From assembly GCA_027924585.1 (NCBI GenBank), contig BSBM01000712.1:1126001-1190000 (forward strand): a stretch of DNA of 64,000 nucleotides. The letters are read 5' to 3'. The notes beneath the pieces were generated by a model. That model saw only the letters and a list, made by a program, of their open reading frames with translations. It was not told the origin of the DNA and did not search any database. Every line of letters begins with the position of its first letter. Position 1 is the stretch's first letter. This document shows positions 22,425-33,814 of the stretch, in pieces. Position numbers and translations under genes: made by a program. This stretch comes from Larix kaempferi. Taxonomy: Eukaryota > Streptophyta > Pinopsida > Pinales > Pinaceae.

Positions 22425-25400
22425 GATCCTACAATTAATATAGTGACGCGTAGTGGAACAACCACTGGTGCGCCAGAGTCCGGAACTGGAAAAACAACGA
22501 CACAATGGGGGCACCGCACTAATATTAAGTCATCCCCGCTTGACCTACATAAGCAAAAAGAAGCATTCAAGCAAGCTCAAGAGTACTTCTCAGATCTGCA
22601 AGCTTCGAGTTCTGTAGCAATTCCGCATAATGATATCAGACCACATGTGCCGCATCAAGAGAACTGGGTACAAGAGCAGGCCACTACATCTGGAAGGCCT
22701 GAGGAGGAGGATGCACTAGGCAGTGTTCATGCTTTCCTAAGAAACTGCTTAAAGTTGTTGCGCAATGAAAAAGAAACTATGGAACTCCAACACCTGTTGG
22801 ATCAGTGTCAGCAATCTGCTTCGATGAATACACCGCAGCGTTCTCTTCATCAGATTGGGAGTCATGCTAGAACTGGAAGAGAGATGAGACTCACAGCGCA
22901 GATTGGAGCATTTGAAATGGACGAGGTCATTTTGGATTTAGGATCAGAAGTTAATGTTCTCACCATGAAGGCATGGGAACAGATGGGTAGTCCTCAGCTT
23001 ACAAGATCTCCTATCCAGCTAAGACTTGCAAATCAGCAACTTGTTTCTCCATTGGGTAGACTACCCAATGTACCTATTGATATTGAGGGAGTAAGAAGTT
23101 CTGCAGACTTTGAAGTAATCAAAATTCTCTATGACAGTAGACCTTACCCAACACTTTTAGGCATAGACTGGGCATTTGATAATTTGGCTGTCATTAATTT
23201 GAAGAAAAGATAGATGACCTTTGAAGATGAGCAAATCAGGGTCATTGCACCGCTTGATCCCATTCAGGGACCACGGTATATTGAACCCATTCGAGCAGAA
23301 GAAGAAGCGCGCCATATGGAAAGTTTGTACCAGATGACTACTAGTCATAATGATTATGTCAATCCCACAGCAGACGGCCATATCAGCTGGCGATGCGATA
23401 GCTCGTGCACATCAGACTCAGAAGCAGGACTGGAAAACTGGCAGAATCGCTTACATGAGGTTTCTGCAAGGCGTTGCGCCATGATGACTAAATCCATTCG
23501 ATGGATTGGCACAGAATTTAATAACACTCCAATCTTTGATGGTTTAACTGGAGTAAGTGAATTCATACATTCATATGAACAAGAAATCCCAGTTGAGCAG
23601 TGCATACAAGCATTGGATGTAGCACTGCGCGCTACACCCACAAGATGGTGGGGCGCGCATAAAGAAAATATTGACACATGGCAAGACTGTTGCAGATTGA
23701 TACTGCGCAGATTTCAAGAGACTGCAGCAGGAGTTTTGCGCAAATATGATGGACAGAGTGACCCCAGGTCACACGTTGAAGCATGTATTTAGCAATGGTC
23801 AGATATTCCAGAGGATGAGTGGGTTCACCTATTCATCCACACGTTGGATACAGTTCCAAGGAACTGGTACACTGAAACAAAATTGCGTAGAGGCACTATC
23901 ACTTGGCCTCTCATGATCGAAAGTTTTCAACTCACTTTCAGCTTTGAGTCAGAACATCCGAGCATTGATCAGGCTTTAAAATGTATTAAAAAGAAGGTAT
24001 TTGAACCATGTCCATTACCATAATATTCTCAACCAGACTGGGCTGTCCAGATGGAACATGCCCTGGAATGCTATAATTTCGCCGCTGGAGAAGAGGATGA
24101 TGATCCTCGCAACATCAATGTTCCAGAGTCAGAAGGGACGCGCAATGTCGAAGGCCCTCAGCTTGATATCCCTGCCATTACAGAACACATCAAGCTCAAT
24201 AAGATTAACATTGGTACATAAGTCGAACCCAAGTTTGCTTCTATAGGAGATTATTAGGATGATGAAACTGTTGGCCATATTGCAGATTTACTACGTGACT
24301 ACTAGGATATCTTTCCTACCAAGTTTACATAAATGAAAGGCATATTAGGAGATTTAGGAGTTATGCGCATACCTTTGAAAGCAGACGCCAAGCCAGTAAA
24401 ACAGCGCCCATACAGGTTGAACCCACGATATAAATAAAAGGTTAGAGAAGAAATTGATAAGATGCTCGTAGCTGGTATCATTGAGCCAGTAGACGAAAGT
24501 GATTGGATTAGTCCTATGGTGGTACAAGAGAAAAAGGAAAAAGGTGAAATAAGAATCTGTGTGGACCTGCACAAGCTAAACGATGCATCAGCACATGATC
24601 CATTTCCTACGCCCTTTACAGACGAAGTGCTTGATAATGTTGAAGGACAAGAGGCTTACTCCTTCACTGATGGCTTTTCGGGATACAATCAGATCAGAAT
24701 CCATCCAGAAGACTACCATAAGACCACTTTTGCGACTGAATGGGGCTCATTCCAGTATACGGTAATGCCCTTTGGTCTTAAAAATGCTCCTGCTATCTTC
24801 TCTAGAGTCGTTATTGCTGTTTTTAAAGAATTCATTCATAAGTTTCTAGAAGTCTATTTTGATGACTGGATTGTGTTTGGTTTACTAAAGAACCATATAG
24901 GGAATCTAAGGATGATGTTAGATAAATGTAGACAGTATCAGATTTCCCTAAACTTGAAAAAATGTATCTTCTGTGCTCCTTTTGGTATTCTGTTGGGTCA
25001 TATTGTATGCAGACAAGGACTCATGATGGATCCTGCGAAGGTTGTCATCATTGCTAACTTACCTGCACCCAACGCAGTCAAACAATTGCGCACTACATTG
25101 GGACATACAGGATACTACAGAAAATTTATCAAGGGTTATGCAAAGATTACTGCACCTATGGAAAGACTGCTGAAAAAGGATTCGAAGTTCCAATGGACAG
25201 AAGAATGCCAACAGAGCTTGGACACACTTGAAGAAAAGATGATCAGAGTGCCTATTCTAGTTTTCCCAGACTGGAGAAAACCCTTTCATGTTCATGTAGA
25301 TGCTTCTTCCATAGCATTGGGGGTTGTGCTTACACAACCAGGAGAAGGAGGTATCGACCACCCCATTGCTTACTCTAGCAGAAAGCTGTCCACAGCTGAG

Positions 25401-26995
25401 AAGAACTATACCACTACAGAAAGAGAAGGACTAGCTATGGTGTATGCCTTACAAAAGTTCAGACACTATCTATTGGGCGCTCATTTTAAAATGTATACTG
25501 ACCATTCTGCTTTGAAGTACTTGGCAATAAGCCAGTGTTAGGGGGAAGAATTTGCAGATGGCTACTGCTCTTCCAGGAGTATGATTTTGAGGTTATTGTG
25601 AAGCCAGGTAGATTGAATGCAGGACCCGACCATTTATCTAGGATAGAGTCAGTGGAGGAACCTACAAATTTGGAGGACAATCTGCCTGATGCACATCTAT
25701 TTTCTATTCAAGCAGCAGATGAATATTATTCCGATATTCTTGAGTTTCTCACTACAGGGCAAGCGCCAGTTGAGTTTACAATCCAGCAGAAGAAGCAACT
25801 TGTTGTCAAAGCCGCAGACTTCACTTTGATAGCAGGCCAGCTCTATAAGTTGGGCCCTGATGAAGTCTTGCACCGATGCATTTTACCGCATGAGAAGAAC
25901 TCCATCATCGCAGAAGCGCACTCAGGAACCGCAGGAGGCCATTTCGCAGGAAAGCCGACTGCGCAGAAGATCTTAGCCGCAGGTCTTTGGTGGCCAACAT
26001 TGCACAAGGATACTAAGGAATTCTGCAAATGTTGCGATGTGTGCCAGCGAACAGGAAAACCTTCAAGAAGAGATGAAATGCCGCTAAGACCCCAGATAAC
26101 ATTGCGTGCTTTTGATAAGTGGGCCATTGATTTTGTGGGACCTATCAACCCACCAGGAAAGAGAACCGGCGCAAGGTACATCATCACAGCTACTGAATAC
26201 CTCACCAGATGGGCTGAGGCGAAGCCAGTTAAGAATTGCGACACTATCACTGCCGCACAATTCATTTTTGAGAATATTGTCACTAGGTTTTGATGTCCAC
26301 CGATTCTAATGAGTGATCAGGGCACACATTTCCTGAATGAGACTATAGAGGCCCTTACTGAAGAATTCCACATTAGTCACCATAAGAGTACACCCTACCA
26401 CCCTCAAGATAATGGTACGGTGGAGGCATTCAACAAGATTCTCGAGAATGCCCTGACGAAGATCTGTAATCAACAAAGAGATGATTGGGACCTTAGAGTC
26501 ATAGCTGTGTTATGGGATTACACAACCACATGCAAGAAACTAACAGGTCACGCACCTTTCAGTTTGGTGTATGGACAAGAAGCAGTTATTCCCATGGAAT
26601 ACATTGTTCCCAGTCTCAGAATTGCGCAAATTACAGAAATGGAAGATACTGATACTATGAGTGAAAGACTCTCACAATTGCTTGCCTTAGAAGAAGACAG
26701 ACTTTTAGCCGGATTCCATCAACAAGTGTAGAAGGCAAGACAGAAGGCTTGGCATGACAGGCATATTAAGAATAAAGTCTTTCAAGAAGGAGACTTGGTA
26801 CTCCTCTATGATAGTAAATTCATCAAGTTTCCAGGCAAGTTTCATGTACATTGGTTAGGCCCTTTTCAGGTGATGAAGATAATAGAAGGAGGAGCAGTTC
26901 AACTTGCAAAGCTTAATGGAGAATTGCTGCCCACAATGATTAACGGGAGTCGGCTCAAGCTTTATCGCGACAGCCACTCCGCCCTGTTGACTTAA
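22425..26995 (+). pseudogene. pol: Gypsy Pol: protease, Gag-like insert, RT, RNase H, integrase
   Basis: Frame 3 from 22,425 to about 25,530, then frame 2 to the stop at 26,993. Order: an aspartic protease region with VILDLGSEVNVLT near 22,935 (DLG instead of the usual DTG/DSG); a Gag-like region at 23.4-24.0 kb; reverse transcriptase from about 24,440 with RICVDLHKLND, TVMPFGLKNAP and YFDD (24,855); RNase H with DASSIALGVVL and [10 protein letters not shown]; integrase with an HHCC zinc site (25,919-26,045), Asp in WAIDFVG, Asp in MSDQG, Glu in NGTVEAF, and a GPF module (WLGPFQVMK). Stops: TAG 23,211, 23,790, 24,255, 24,303, 26,729; TAA 24,021, 24,219, 24,330, 24,435; TGA 26,291. One frameshift lies near 25,530. 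Catalytic motifs survive better than the frame does. Confidence 0.9.
23430..24015 (+). other. Second Gag-like region inside Pol
   Basis: Between protease and reverse transcriptase the frame reads FNNTPIFDGLTGVSEFIHSY, LRATPTRWWGAHKENIDTW, LILRRFQETAAGVLRKYDGQ, VHLFIHTLDTVPRNWYTETK and WPLMIESFQLTFSF. The layout (a substrate-like F-D-G start, a central W-W, a long helical region and a second W-Y-T-E block) resembles a retrotransposon Gag/capsid domain rather than any protease or RT part. It is distinct from the capsid-like region of the true Gag at 21.2-21.7 kb. It sits in the same frame as RT, so it would be made as part of Pol. Assignment is by layout only. Confidence 0.5.
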
Positions 26996-27753
26996 TGAAT
27001 TGCTAAAGAAGTGCATATGCCCAGTGTAGTTGAAAGACGCATTGCACTTATCACAGTCTACACGAAAATCGTGAGACACTTTCAGTCTCCGGCTTCTCGT
27101 GCAGTTCCTTGAAACATCCGCACATGTCAATAAAGCCTGTTTAGAGGGATCCTATTTTGCGCTCTTGCGAATTTTTTCCCCGGGTTGTCAAACCGTCCTC
27201 TTGTGGAGTCCCTGTTGTCAATTTGCCGCTCGATGAGTTCTCGCCGTAGAACCCTCCATGTGCACAGTTACCTATGCTGAAGTGACCCGCCGAAAATTTG
27301 AATTACGGTAGTCCTATAGCTGTGTCTGAATATTAATGAAGGATAGGATCGCCAATTAATTGTATTTGCTCTGACAGATTCGGCTTGATCTCGCTAAGAT
27401 TCACATTTAAGTAATGAGCTGAAGGCCTTACCTCATCTCCTGAAAGGCTGTCAGAGCCCGTCCATCGCAATTAATGCACCGCAGAGGCGCGGGGGTAGGG
27501 GGGTTGTCAACTCATGCATAGGCGCCTACGGTTATTAGCCCCACTTGCCCGCTTCTACTACTACCTTTAGCCATAAATACCTCGCACTCGTATATGTTCG
27601 GGTTACTTTCCTCGAGTTGTAGTGTCGTGTTTGAGAATCTAAGTCATTGTTTTCAAAGCCGTCTTCTGCATACTGCTCCCCTTGTTTTCAGCGTTCGTAT
27701 CCTACGCTGTTCCACCATTTGTCTATTCAACTGCTTGTTGTGTATACCGGTTC
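26996..27753 (+). other. Gypsy inter-ORF region
   Basis: About 750 bp between the integrase stop and the extra ORF with no sustained reading frame. The final 150 bp is pyrimidine-rich with several TTCAG/TGCAG-like strings, so a 3' splice site for a subgenomic RNA is possible but not shown. Confidence 0.4.
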
Positions 27754-30433
27754 ATGATGGAGAACTTGTCAATTGAAGAAGTTGTTCGTCAATTCAAGCA
27801 CATAGGCTTAGATTTTGGCATGGCTACCCCGGTGACGACCTCGACTTACACGCATCCTAGTTGGTCTGATCCCAAACAATCCCTGGGCACAAGGGCGTCA
27901 GCAGCAGTAGCCGGATGAACCCGTTTCAGAGCCCTTGGCCACTTTGGTTAACTACATTTCTCCATGTCCAGATGATGCACCCGAGGTGCATATTCCCAAG
28001 AATGCTAAGTATCCGATTCCGCTGCCACCAATGGCGGAAATCGTGCGAGAAGAAGGGTCCCTGCTTAGACACCTTCCACTGGTTAGGTTTTCTGACTTCA
28101 ACTTGGGAGACTACAGAACGTATCCTCAGTTCGTACCGGATCGCTATCTGACGGTAGTCCATAATCCCGCTAGAAAGGTTGATGAATTCATCCCGAAGGA
28201 ATTTGCAGCAAATCTCGAGAGGCCTGGACTGTTGAACCTATTGAAGCTACCGCACTTCGGGCGTAACAATGAAGTAAATGCAGTTGTTAAGGCCCTGCTA
28301 TCCTGTGTGGACTTGATTCATCGTATTACCGGCCTATCTAAGGTTGGTAAGGACCCCAATGTTCATTTTGTTGGTAAGGATAAGGACAGAAAGTTGGTTG
28401 CACAGCTGGTGTAGAAATACGAATTGACAAGAGGAGTTCAGGCTTATGACCTCACTATAGTTGAAGATGAAGCACTTAGATTCATAGGCAGTCTGCTTGC
28501 AGGAAGACTTCTAACGAAGTGCAGACCTAAAGAAGTCACTGGAGCTGTTGTAGAGCTTGCAATCACAGCTGCGGAGGGAGAGCAGTATAACTGGTCTCTC
28601 TTCCTCCTGAATTCTTTCTTGGAATACTGCCGGAACGTTCAGGACACCCCCGGTCAGTTGTTCCATTTTTCTTGGCTTTTGATTTTATGCGCCTTTGTCG
28701 GGTGGAAGGATCCCCCCAACACACAGTTCCTTCCACGCCATGTAGGAGAGGTTGCAGGGATGCGCTATGTCAACCTATGGGATTCTAGTAATCCCGCGAA
28801 GCGCAAGATGAACCGCGTCGTGTTCTATGAATATTACCATCTCCTCAAGGACACCATCCAGGAGATGCCGAGGCTGACTGAGGAGATAGCACAAATCTAT
28901 GGAATGAAGTTGGTCTTTTCTGCCAACTTACATGAAATTTACCTCCGCGCTTGCGGAATTCAGGAAGAATGGGCCGTAGGCCTCTACAGGATGACTACTC
29001 AGGATGTCGAAGAAACTGTGAAGTCCTGGCCAGACGAATGGAGGCGGGCCGCTGAAGTAGCTGCCGCAGCGCCACCTCTTGATGCGCAAGAGAAAGATAA
29101 GGGCAAGGAAACGACTGAGCAAAGAAATGATGAAGGTTCGCCAGAACCAGCTTCCAGGAAGCAGAAGTTGTCTCACCCCTCTGAGACCCTTGCCTCGGGG
29201 TTCAATCAGTACCTGAAGGAGCGATTTCACGAGCTGTGGACCTCGTAGGCTCACATCAGAAGTGCTCTAGACCTGCAGCTCGTGGAATTGAAAGGTCTCG
29301 CAGGAAGAGTTGTGCAGACCCATGCGCCAACATACGGTTCGCAGGCGCCGCAAACATCTACAAGCACCTAGCGGGTTGAAGTACTTGCAGAGAGGCATAC
29401 TGTTGTTCACATCCCGCCTACAAGTATGACATTCCTGGATCCTTTGGCTGCAACCCAGGTAAATACGGTTGGCCCTATTGAAATAAATTTGTCATTGATT
29501 CCGATAGAAACTTTGCAGTTAGTACAAGATAAAGTCTCTATTGAGCTGAGAGCTAGAGAGCTCTCCACATTCCATGCAAACCAAAGACTGCAATCGCAGG
29601 AAATAGAGCTGAAGGCAGGCTATAAGAACATCTCTGAGCAGCTTGCACTTTACGAGGCACAAGACACTGGGATCAGAAACGTAGTTGATGAAATCGCCCA
29701 GGAAGTGTCGTCCTGCCAGATTCAACCAGACCTTCCTCTGGTTGAGAAAGTGCAAATTATTGGCGGAAGGGTGAAATCCCTAGAGCAGGAAATAGTTGTT
29801 ATGGCTGAGGACCATAGAGCGCAGATCGCCGAGTTGGAAGCTCGTGTCACAGCACCTCCTATAGATGATAGGAAGGAACAATTTGAAGCACTGTGCATAG
29901 CTTCCACACAAATGAAGTGCATAGCAGATGAAGCCCATAACTTAATTACGCAAGCTATGGAGGCTTGGGTTGAGCTTGAGAAGCTCCCTTTGAAAGTCGG
30001 CCTTTTGGAACAAGTACAAGCAGCAGAACAGTCCCTAACTGTTCTGAGTGAAGAAGCTAAGGCCTTAGAAGGCTTAGCCAAAATGAGGAAAATGAGCGAA
30101 GTGCGCAAAGTACAACAACAACTACACAAGCTCAGAAATGAAGATGCTAATCTCACCAACAACATTCAGCCATTTATGGATGAGTATGCTGAACTTGCTG
30201 CCCAAGCCGAGGCAAAGATCAAAGAATTTGTTGAATCTCAACAGTTGGTTGATGGCATAACTAAAGAAGAAGCCAGTTCAGACATGGTACAGACAGCTAC
30301 GGAGTGCGTGGATGAAATGGACTCCGCTATTGCACAGTGGAAGCAAGCATTTGCTGCAACCCAAGCAAAGGCAGACGCGCAAGTAAAGCGACCACATGCT
30401 AGTGCAAGTGGCTCGGGGACGAGCCACAAGTAA
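27754..30433 (+). pseudogene. Extra sense ORF of the Gypsy element, coiled-coil C-terminus
   Basis: From ATG 27,754 (MMENLSIEEVVRQFKHIGLD) the frame shifts once near 27,870-27,900 and then stays in frame 2 to 30,433, about 890 codons, interrupted by TAG only (27,908, 28,412, 29,246, 29,369). The first two thirds are globular (YTRGVQ-like LTRGVQAYDLTIVEDEALRF, YNWSLFLLNSFLEYCRNVQD, WLLILCAFVGWKDPPN, VFYEYYHLLKDTIQEMPRL). A Lys/Glu/Ser linker with a basic patch (SRKQKL) follows. The last ~330 codons are Ala/Glu/Gln-rich coiled coil. I see no signal peptide, transmembrane segment or envelope feature, so I would not call it env. Accessory ORFs in this position are known in plant Athila/Tat elements; the role here is unknown. 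Its length and single frame suggest it was once under selection. Confidence 0.7.
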
Positions 30434-30445
30434 GTGTTAGGGGCC

Positions 30446-31907
30446 TGTTGGAGCCTAGGCCGCAGCTAGAGTAAAGCTGCAAATTTTGAGGAAAAAGCAT
30501 AAGTGTTGAAGGGAAAGAATGCTAATTTTGAGTAAAAACACCAATTTTGGGCAGAAGTGAACAGTGCGCAGTACGACACCAGATGGACGAGCTCAGCACA
30601 GATTACGGGCCGGAAATCATGGAGCTCGCACGCACACATCAAAGGAGAGTGAATGTGGCCGAGTAGAAAGCTCAGCTACCACAATAAATGAAGCGATGGA
30701 ATAGAGGGCTCAGCTACCCTCATTTAAGGCTAAGTACAGAAGTTATGGTTGCTCTGACCAAGGAAGAGCAACGGACCAAAGCATTGAAGGCGAAGGACAA
30801 GCAGCAGTGAACGATGAAGCGACGCCCATACCCGCAATCTGTGCCGAAAATCACGGAGTTTGCAGGAAGTGGCGACATGACTGCAAGCGGCGCCTATAGT
30901 ACACCTAGCCATGTCCGCGGTTAGGGTTTTTGGGGATTACTGCTGGGAAAGGCCCACAGTTTTGTAAAGGTGCGACCTTCAGGGCCACCTATATATATGT
31001 GTAATTGTAAAGGGAAGAAGATTAGATGTTGGATGAATTAGAGAGAGTAGAGGTTAGATGTTGGATAAATTAGAGAGTAGAGGTTAGATGTTAGATGAGT
31101 TAGAGAGGTGATAGCTATAGAGCTAGTCACTGAGTTGCAGACAGTCTCAGTTGAAGGCTGAGTCATTGTAATCTCTGTAGAAGAATAGAGTAGATCTAGG
31201 AGAAGGGCTCCTAGCTGTGTGCGTGGAGTTTCCCGGAAAATATCTAAGGCTACAGCTGTGTGCGCAGCAGGACTGTGTAATTCCCATTTTGAGATAATAT
31301 AAGATACAGTTCCCGTGAATGTGATTTCCCCGTGGAGGCGAACTACATAATTCTCGTTGTTATGATGTTGTGTTGTGTGAATGCATGTTTATGTTTTACT
31401 ATCTGTGTTTACGTGAATGTTTTGTTGTCTTTATGAATGAGTATATAAAGCAAGTCCTTGAATCTCCCTTAGAAGTTATATTTGTGCACTATCGAAGGAG
31501 TCAGTAAGAGCACTATTGTCGTGGCGCGTAAGGAGTTCGTTGTGCACTGTGGTGTGAGCGCAGAAGTAATACAGCGTGTAGTGGACGTAGCGGGTAACCT
31601 CCTCGTGCACAGGTGCATAGGTGCTGTGTAGCTAGGCTAAGGCGAGTAAGCTCTAGCGATGTTGCACTGTATGACCTGTGAAAGAATCAGACGCTCCGTT
31701 CAGAAGTTACTGCGGAAGGAAGGAAGAGAAAAGACTGTGGATTCCACACCACCCTGGTTAAGGAAACCTGATTCCTTAGCCCCCCATAGCCACTTTGGGT
31801 GAGACCTCGGGCTGCTACGCAGCTCGTTGCCAAAAGGGCCAGTGCACCAATGGGTGTTTGTTGCTGCGCCTCTTGAAAACCCGGGTCTGTCCAGAAAGCA
31901 GCCAACA
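30446..31907 (+). repeat. 3' LTR of the Gypsy element
   Basis: TGTTGGAGCC at 30,446, preceded by a weak purine tract (TTAGGGGCC), to CCAACA at 31,907, followed by TGCCC. Exactly as long as the 5' LTR (1,462 bp), with scattered substitutions mostly of transition type by eye. TATA-like string at 30,990-30,998. Confidence 0.9.
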
Positions 31908-32195
31908 TGCCCATAGCACCAGACCTGTGACTCAAATCATGAATCCATCGATTTTGATGGATTCAGGACGCCGGGTTCTAGGTGGAGGTCCCCCCAAACC
32001 GTGCCTCGAACACCCAGAAACAACGCTATTGTGCCATCTATGGAACTAGGGTTTTGCTTAGTGAAGGCCATTCCAATTTTGCTCAAGGGGGTCAATTCTA
32101 ATCCGAAGGCTCCTAGGAGTCGTGGCCATTGTGAACATGTCCACAATGTCCATGTGCACGTGTGGGAGATGACGGAAACCAACTCCGCTCGCAGG

Positions 32196-32653
32196 TGTTA
32201 GGATATTTAGACACTTAGGAGTTAGTTAAGATCAACTTGTGTAATATATCCGTTAGGGATAGTGTGTTTCTTTAGTATGCATTAGTATGCATTTGTAAAT
32301 ACTTAATCCGACGGTCACGATATGTTTCCGACATAAAGTGATCCGACGGCTCAACTTCTCTTAGATCAAACCTAACCTTGATCCGTGGCTTAACACCCGA
32401 TTGGTCCATGATCTCTATTTAAAGAGCATGGAGGGTCATTGTTTAGTTGATCGATTATGAGAAGTTCATTTGTAACTTTCTTTCTTTGCATAATAAATTG
32501 TCCCGTAGAAGCTATTTGGCCGGGGCCGTGGAGTGTTTCCCTCAAGAGGGTTTAAACCACGTCAAAACATCGGTGTGTTGATCTGTGATCTGTTTGTGTG
32601 AAGTGGTTGCTCTTGGTGTTCGGTCCTTTGGTAGTACCCTGTGTACCCGAACA
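32196..32653 (+). repeat. 5' LTR of Copia-1
   Basis: TGTTAGGATATTTAGACACT to CCCGAACA. Contains a TATTTAAA promoter-like box (32,416-32,423), AATAAA (32,492-32,497) and the GTGGAG...TTTAAACCACGT stem-loop (32,528-32,561). Confidence 0.92.
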
Positions 32654-32665
32654 TGGTATCAGAGC
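32654..32665 (+). promoter_or_regulatory. Copia-1 primer binding site (initiator tRNA-Met)
   Basis: TGGTATCAGAGC directly after the LTR, complementary to the 3' end of plant initiator tRNA-Met, the usual copia primer. Confidence 0.92.
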
Positions 32666-33814
32666 TTTTATGAAGTGCCGCTTCCGGTTATGATCTAGAT
32701 CTTGAACTGTTGTTGCTGAAACTCGAAAGGGTTTCTAGTTTTGATATTTCTGTGCATTTTTGAGCTGTGGGAGGTGTTCCATTGCGTCCGGAGCGTCGTT
32801 TCCATTGGGAAATAGTTTTCGTTTGATCGAAAACGGTTCCCGGTTGCTCCAGAAACGCGTTTTTCATCAGATCTGAAGGTATAATGTTATAGTGACGCAT
32901 TTTTTTTTATTTCGTTTTTTGAAAAAAAAAAAATCTCATATTTCATTTTTTTTTACTGTTAGATTTTTTTTGGTTTCAGATTGTTGCTTTGCCGTCTGCG
33001 TATGCTCTTTGCCGTGCACCTTGATCGATCTCGGCAAATCAGAAACAGAAAGGGAAAGGGTTTTTCTCGGCTGCGTATGCTCTTTGCCGTGCACCTTGCG
33101 CGATCTCGGCAAATCAGAAACAGAGAGAAAACGTAGACTTTCCAGGCAAGCTAACAAGATCTAACCCCACGAGTGTGGAAAAGTTTTTTTTGGTTTCGTT
33201 TTGTGGTTTGTTTTGCAGGAAAAAGGGCAAGCACGCAAACCGAGCAAGAAGAGTAAAAAAAAAAAAAAAAAAAAAGCCCCCTTCCTCATTCCCATATTTT
33301 ACATACCTTTTAATCTAACTCACTTGGTTCAAAGTTGCTTTATTCCTTAATAGGTCTTGAGTTCAAGTCTTAGGAAGTTACTTTTAAAAAGAAAAGTGCA
33401 TGCAATTTCTATTTTCAAGTTACTTTATTGTAAAAGTGCATCTCACTTAAATAATAAAAAATAAAAATACAAGTGAGTCACTTAAGCTTTTTATTTATTG
33501 TTGCACTATTTAAAAGTAATATCATTGTAAAAGTGAAATCACTTATTTTACAAAAGTGATTCACTTAAAAGAAACTTTTTTGTAAAGTGATTGTCAAAAG
33601 GTTCATCTTGGGAAGAGGGGGGTTCTTTTTTTTGCGGGACATTCTCTAGCTGCCACGTCACTATTGGGGACATCTTCAACAGTTTCTTTGTTCAAGCATA
33701 ACTTCATCATACAGAGTCCGTTTTCAGTGCCGTTTTTTTTGAAACCGCCTATTTTTTCAAGCTCTTCACATCCATACTATTGGTTTCTGCTTTTACAGCC
33801 ATTAATTTACAAAT
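32666..33814 (+). other. Copia-1 untranslated leader with 75 bp duplication and A tract
   Basis: About 1.15 kb between primer site and gag ATG. CTGCGTATGCTCTTTGCCGT starts both copies of a 75 bp tandem duplication at 32,996 and 33,071. A run of about 22 A lies at 33,255-33,276. No conserved ORF. Confidence 0.75.

Larger units (their letters stand above)
18768..31907 (+). mobile_element. Full-length Ty3/gypsy LTR retrotransposon (Athila-like), decayed
   Basis: Two LTRs of identical length (1,462 bp, TGTTGGAGCC...CCAACA) bound a 10.2 kb interior with gag, protease, reverse transcriptase, RNase H and integrase in gypsy order, then an extra sense ORF before the 3' LTR. Flanks CGCCC (18,763-18,767) and TGCCC (31,908-31,912) are a 5 bp target duplication with one C/T change, and copy 1 of the host repeat shows the empty site ACGCCCATAG. 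No chromodomain is visible. An extra 3' ORF and a tRNA-Asp-like primer site are known features of the Athila/Tat branch, so I place it near there, as inference. Seventeen in-frame stops and about three frameshifts make it non-autonomous. Confidence 0.9.

Noticed and set aside
22405-22430. Programmed -1 frameshift site between gag and pro
   Set aside because: GCAGAAAAAGGGAAC gives no in-frame X-XXY-YYZ heptamer, and the antisense relic is in frame here with one more base.
20899-30433. Reassigned stop codons (TAA/TAG read as Gln)
   Set aside because: The same frames use CAA and CAG freely, the elements also carry frameshifts and lost catalytic residues, and all families are plant nuclear retroelements. 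Decay explains the stops.
27754-30433. Envelope-like gene in the Gypsy element
   Set aside because: No signal peptide, transmembrane helix or fusion-like segment is visible; the C-terminal third is a soluble Ala/Glu/Gln coiled coil.
32654-32665. tRNA gene suggested by TGGTATCAGAGC strings
   Set aside because: These are 12 bp primer sites at LTR edges (also 54,391-54,402), with no cloverleaf around them.
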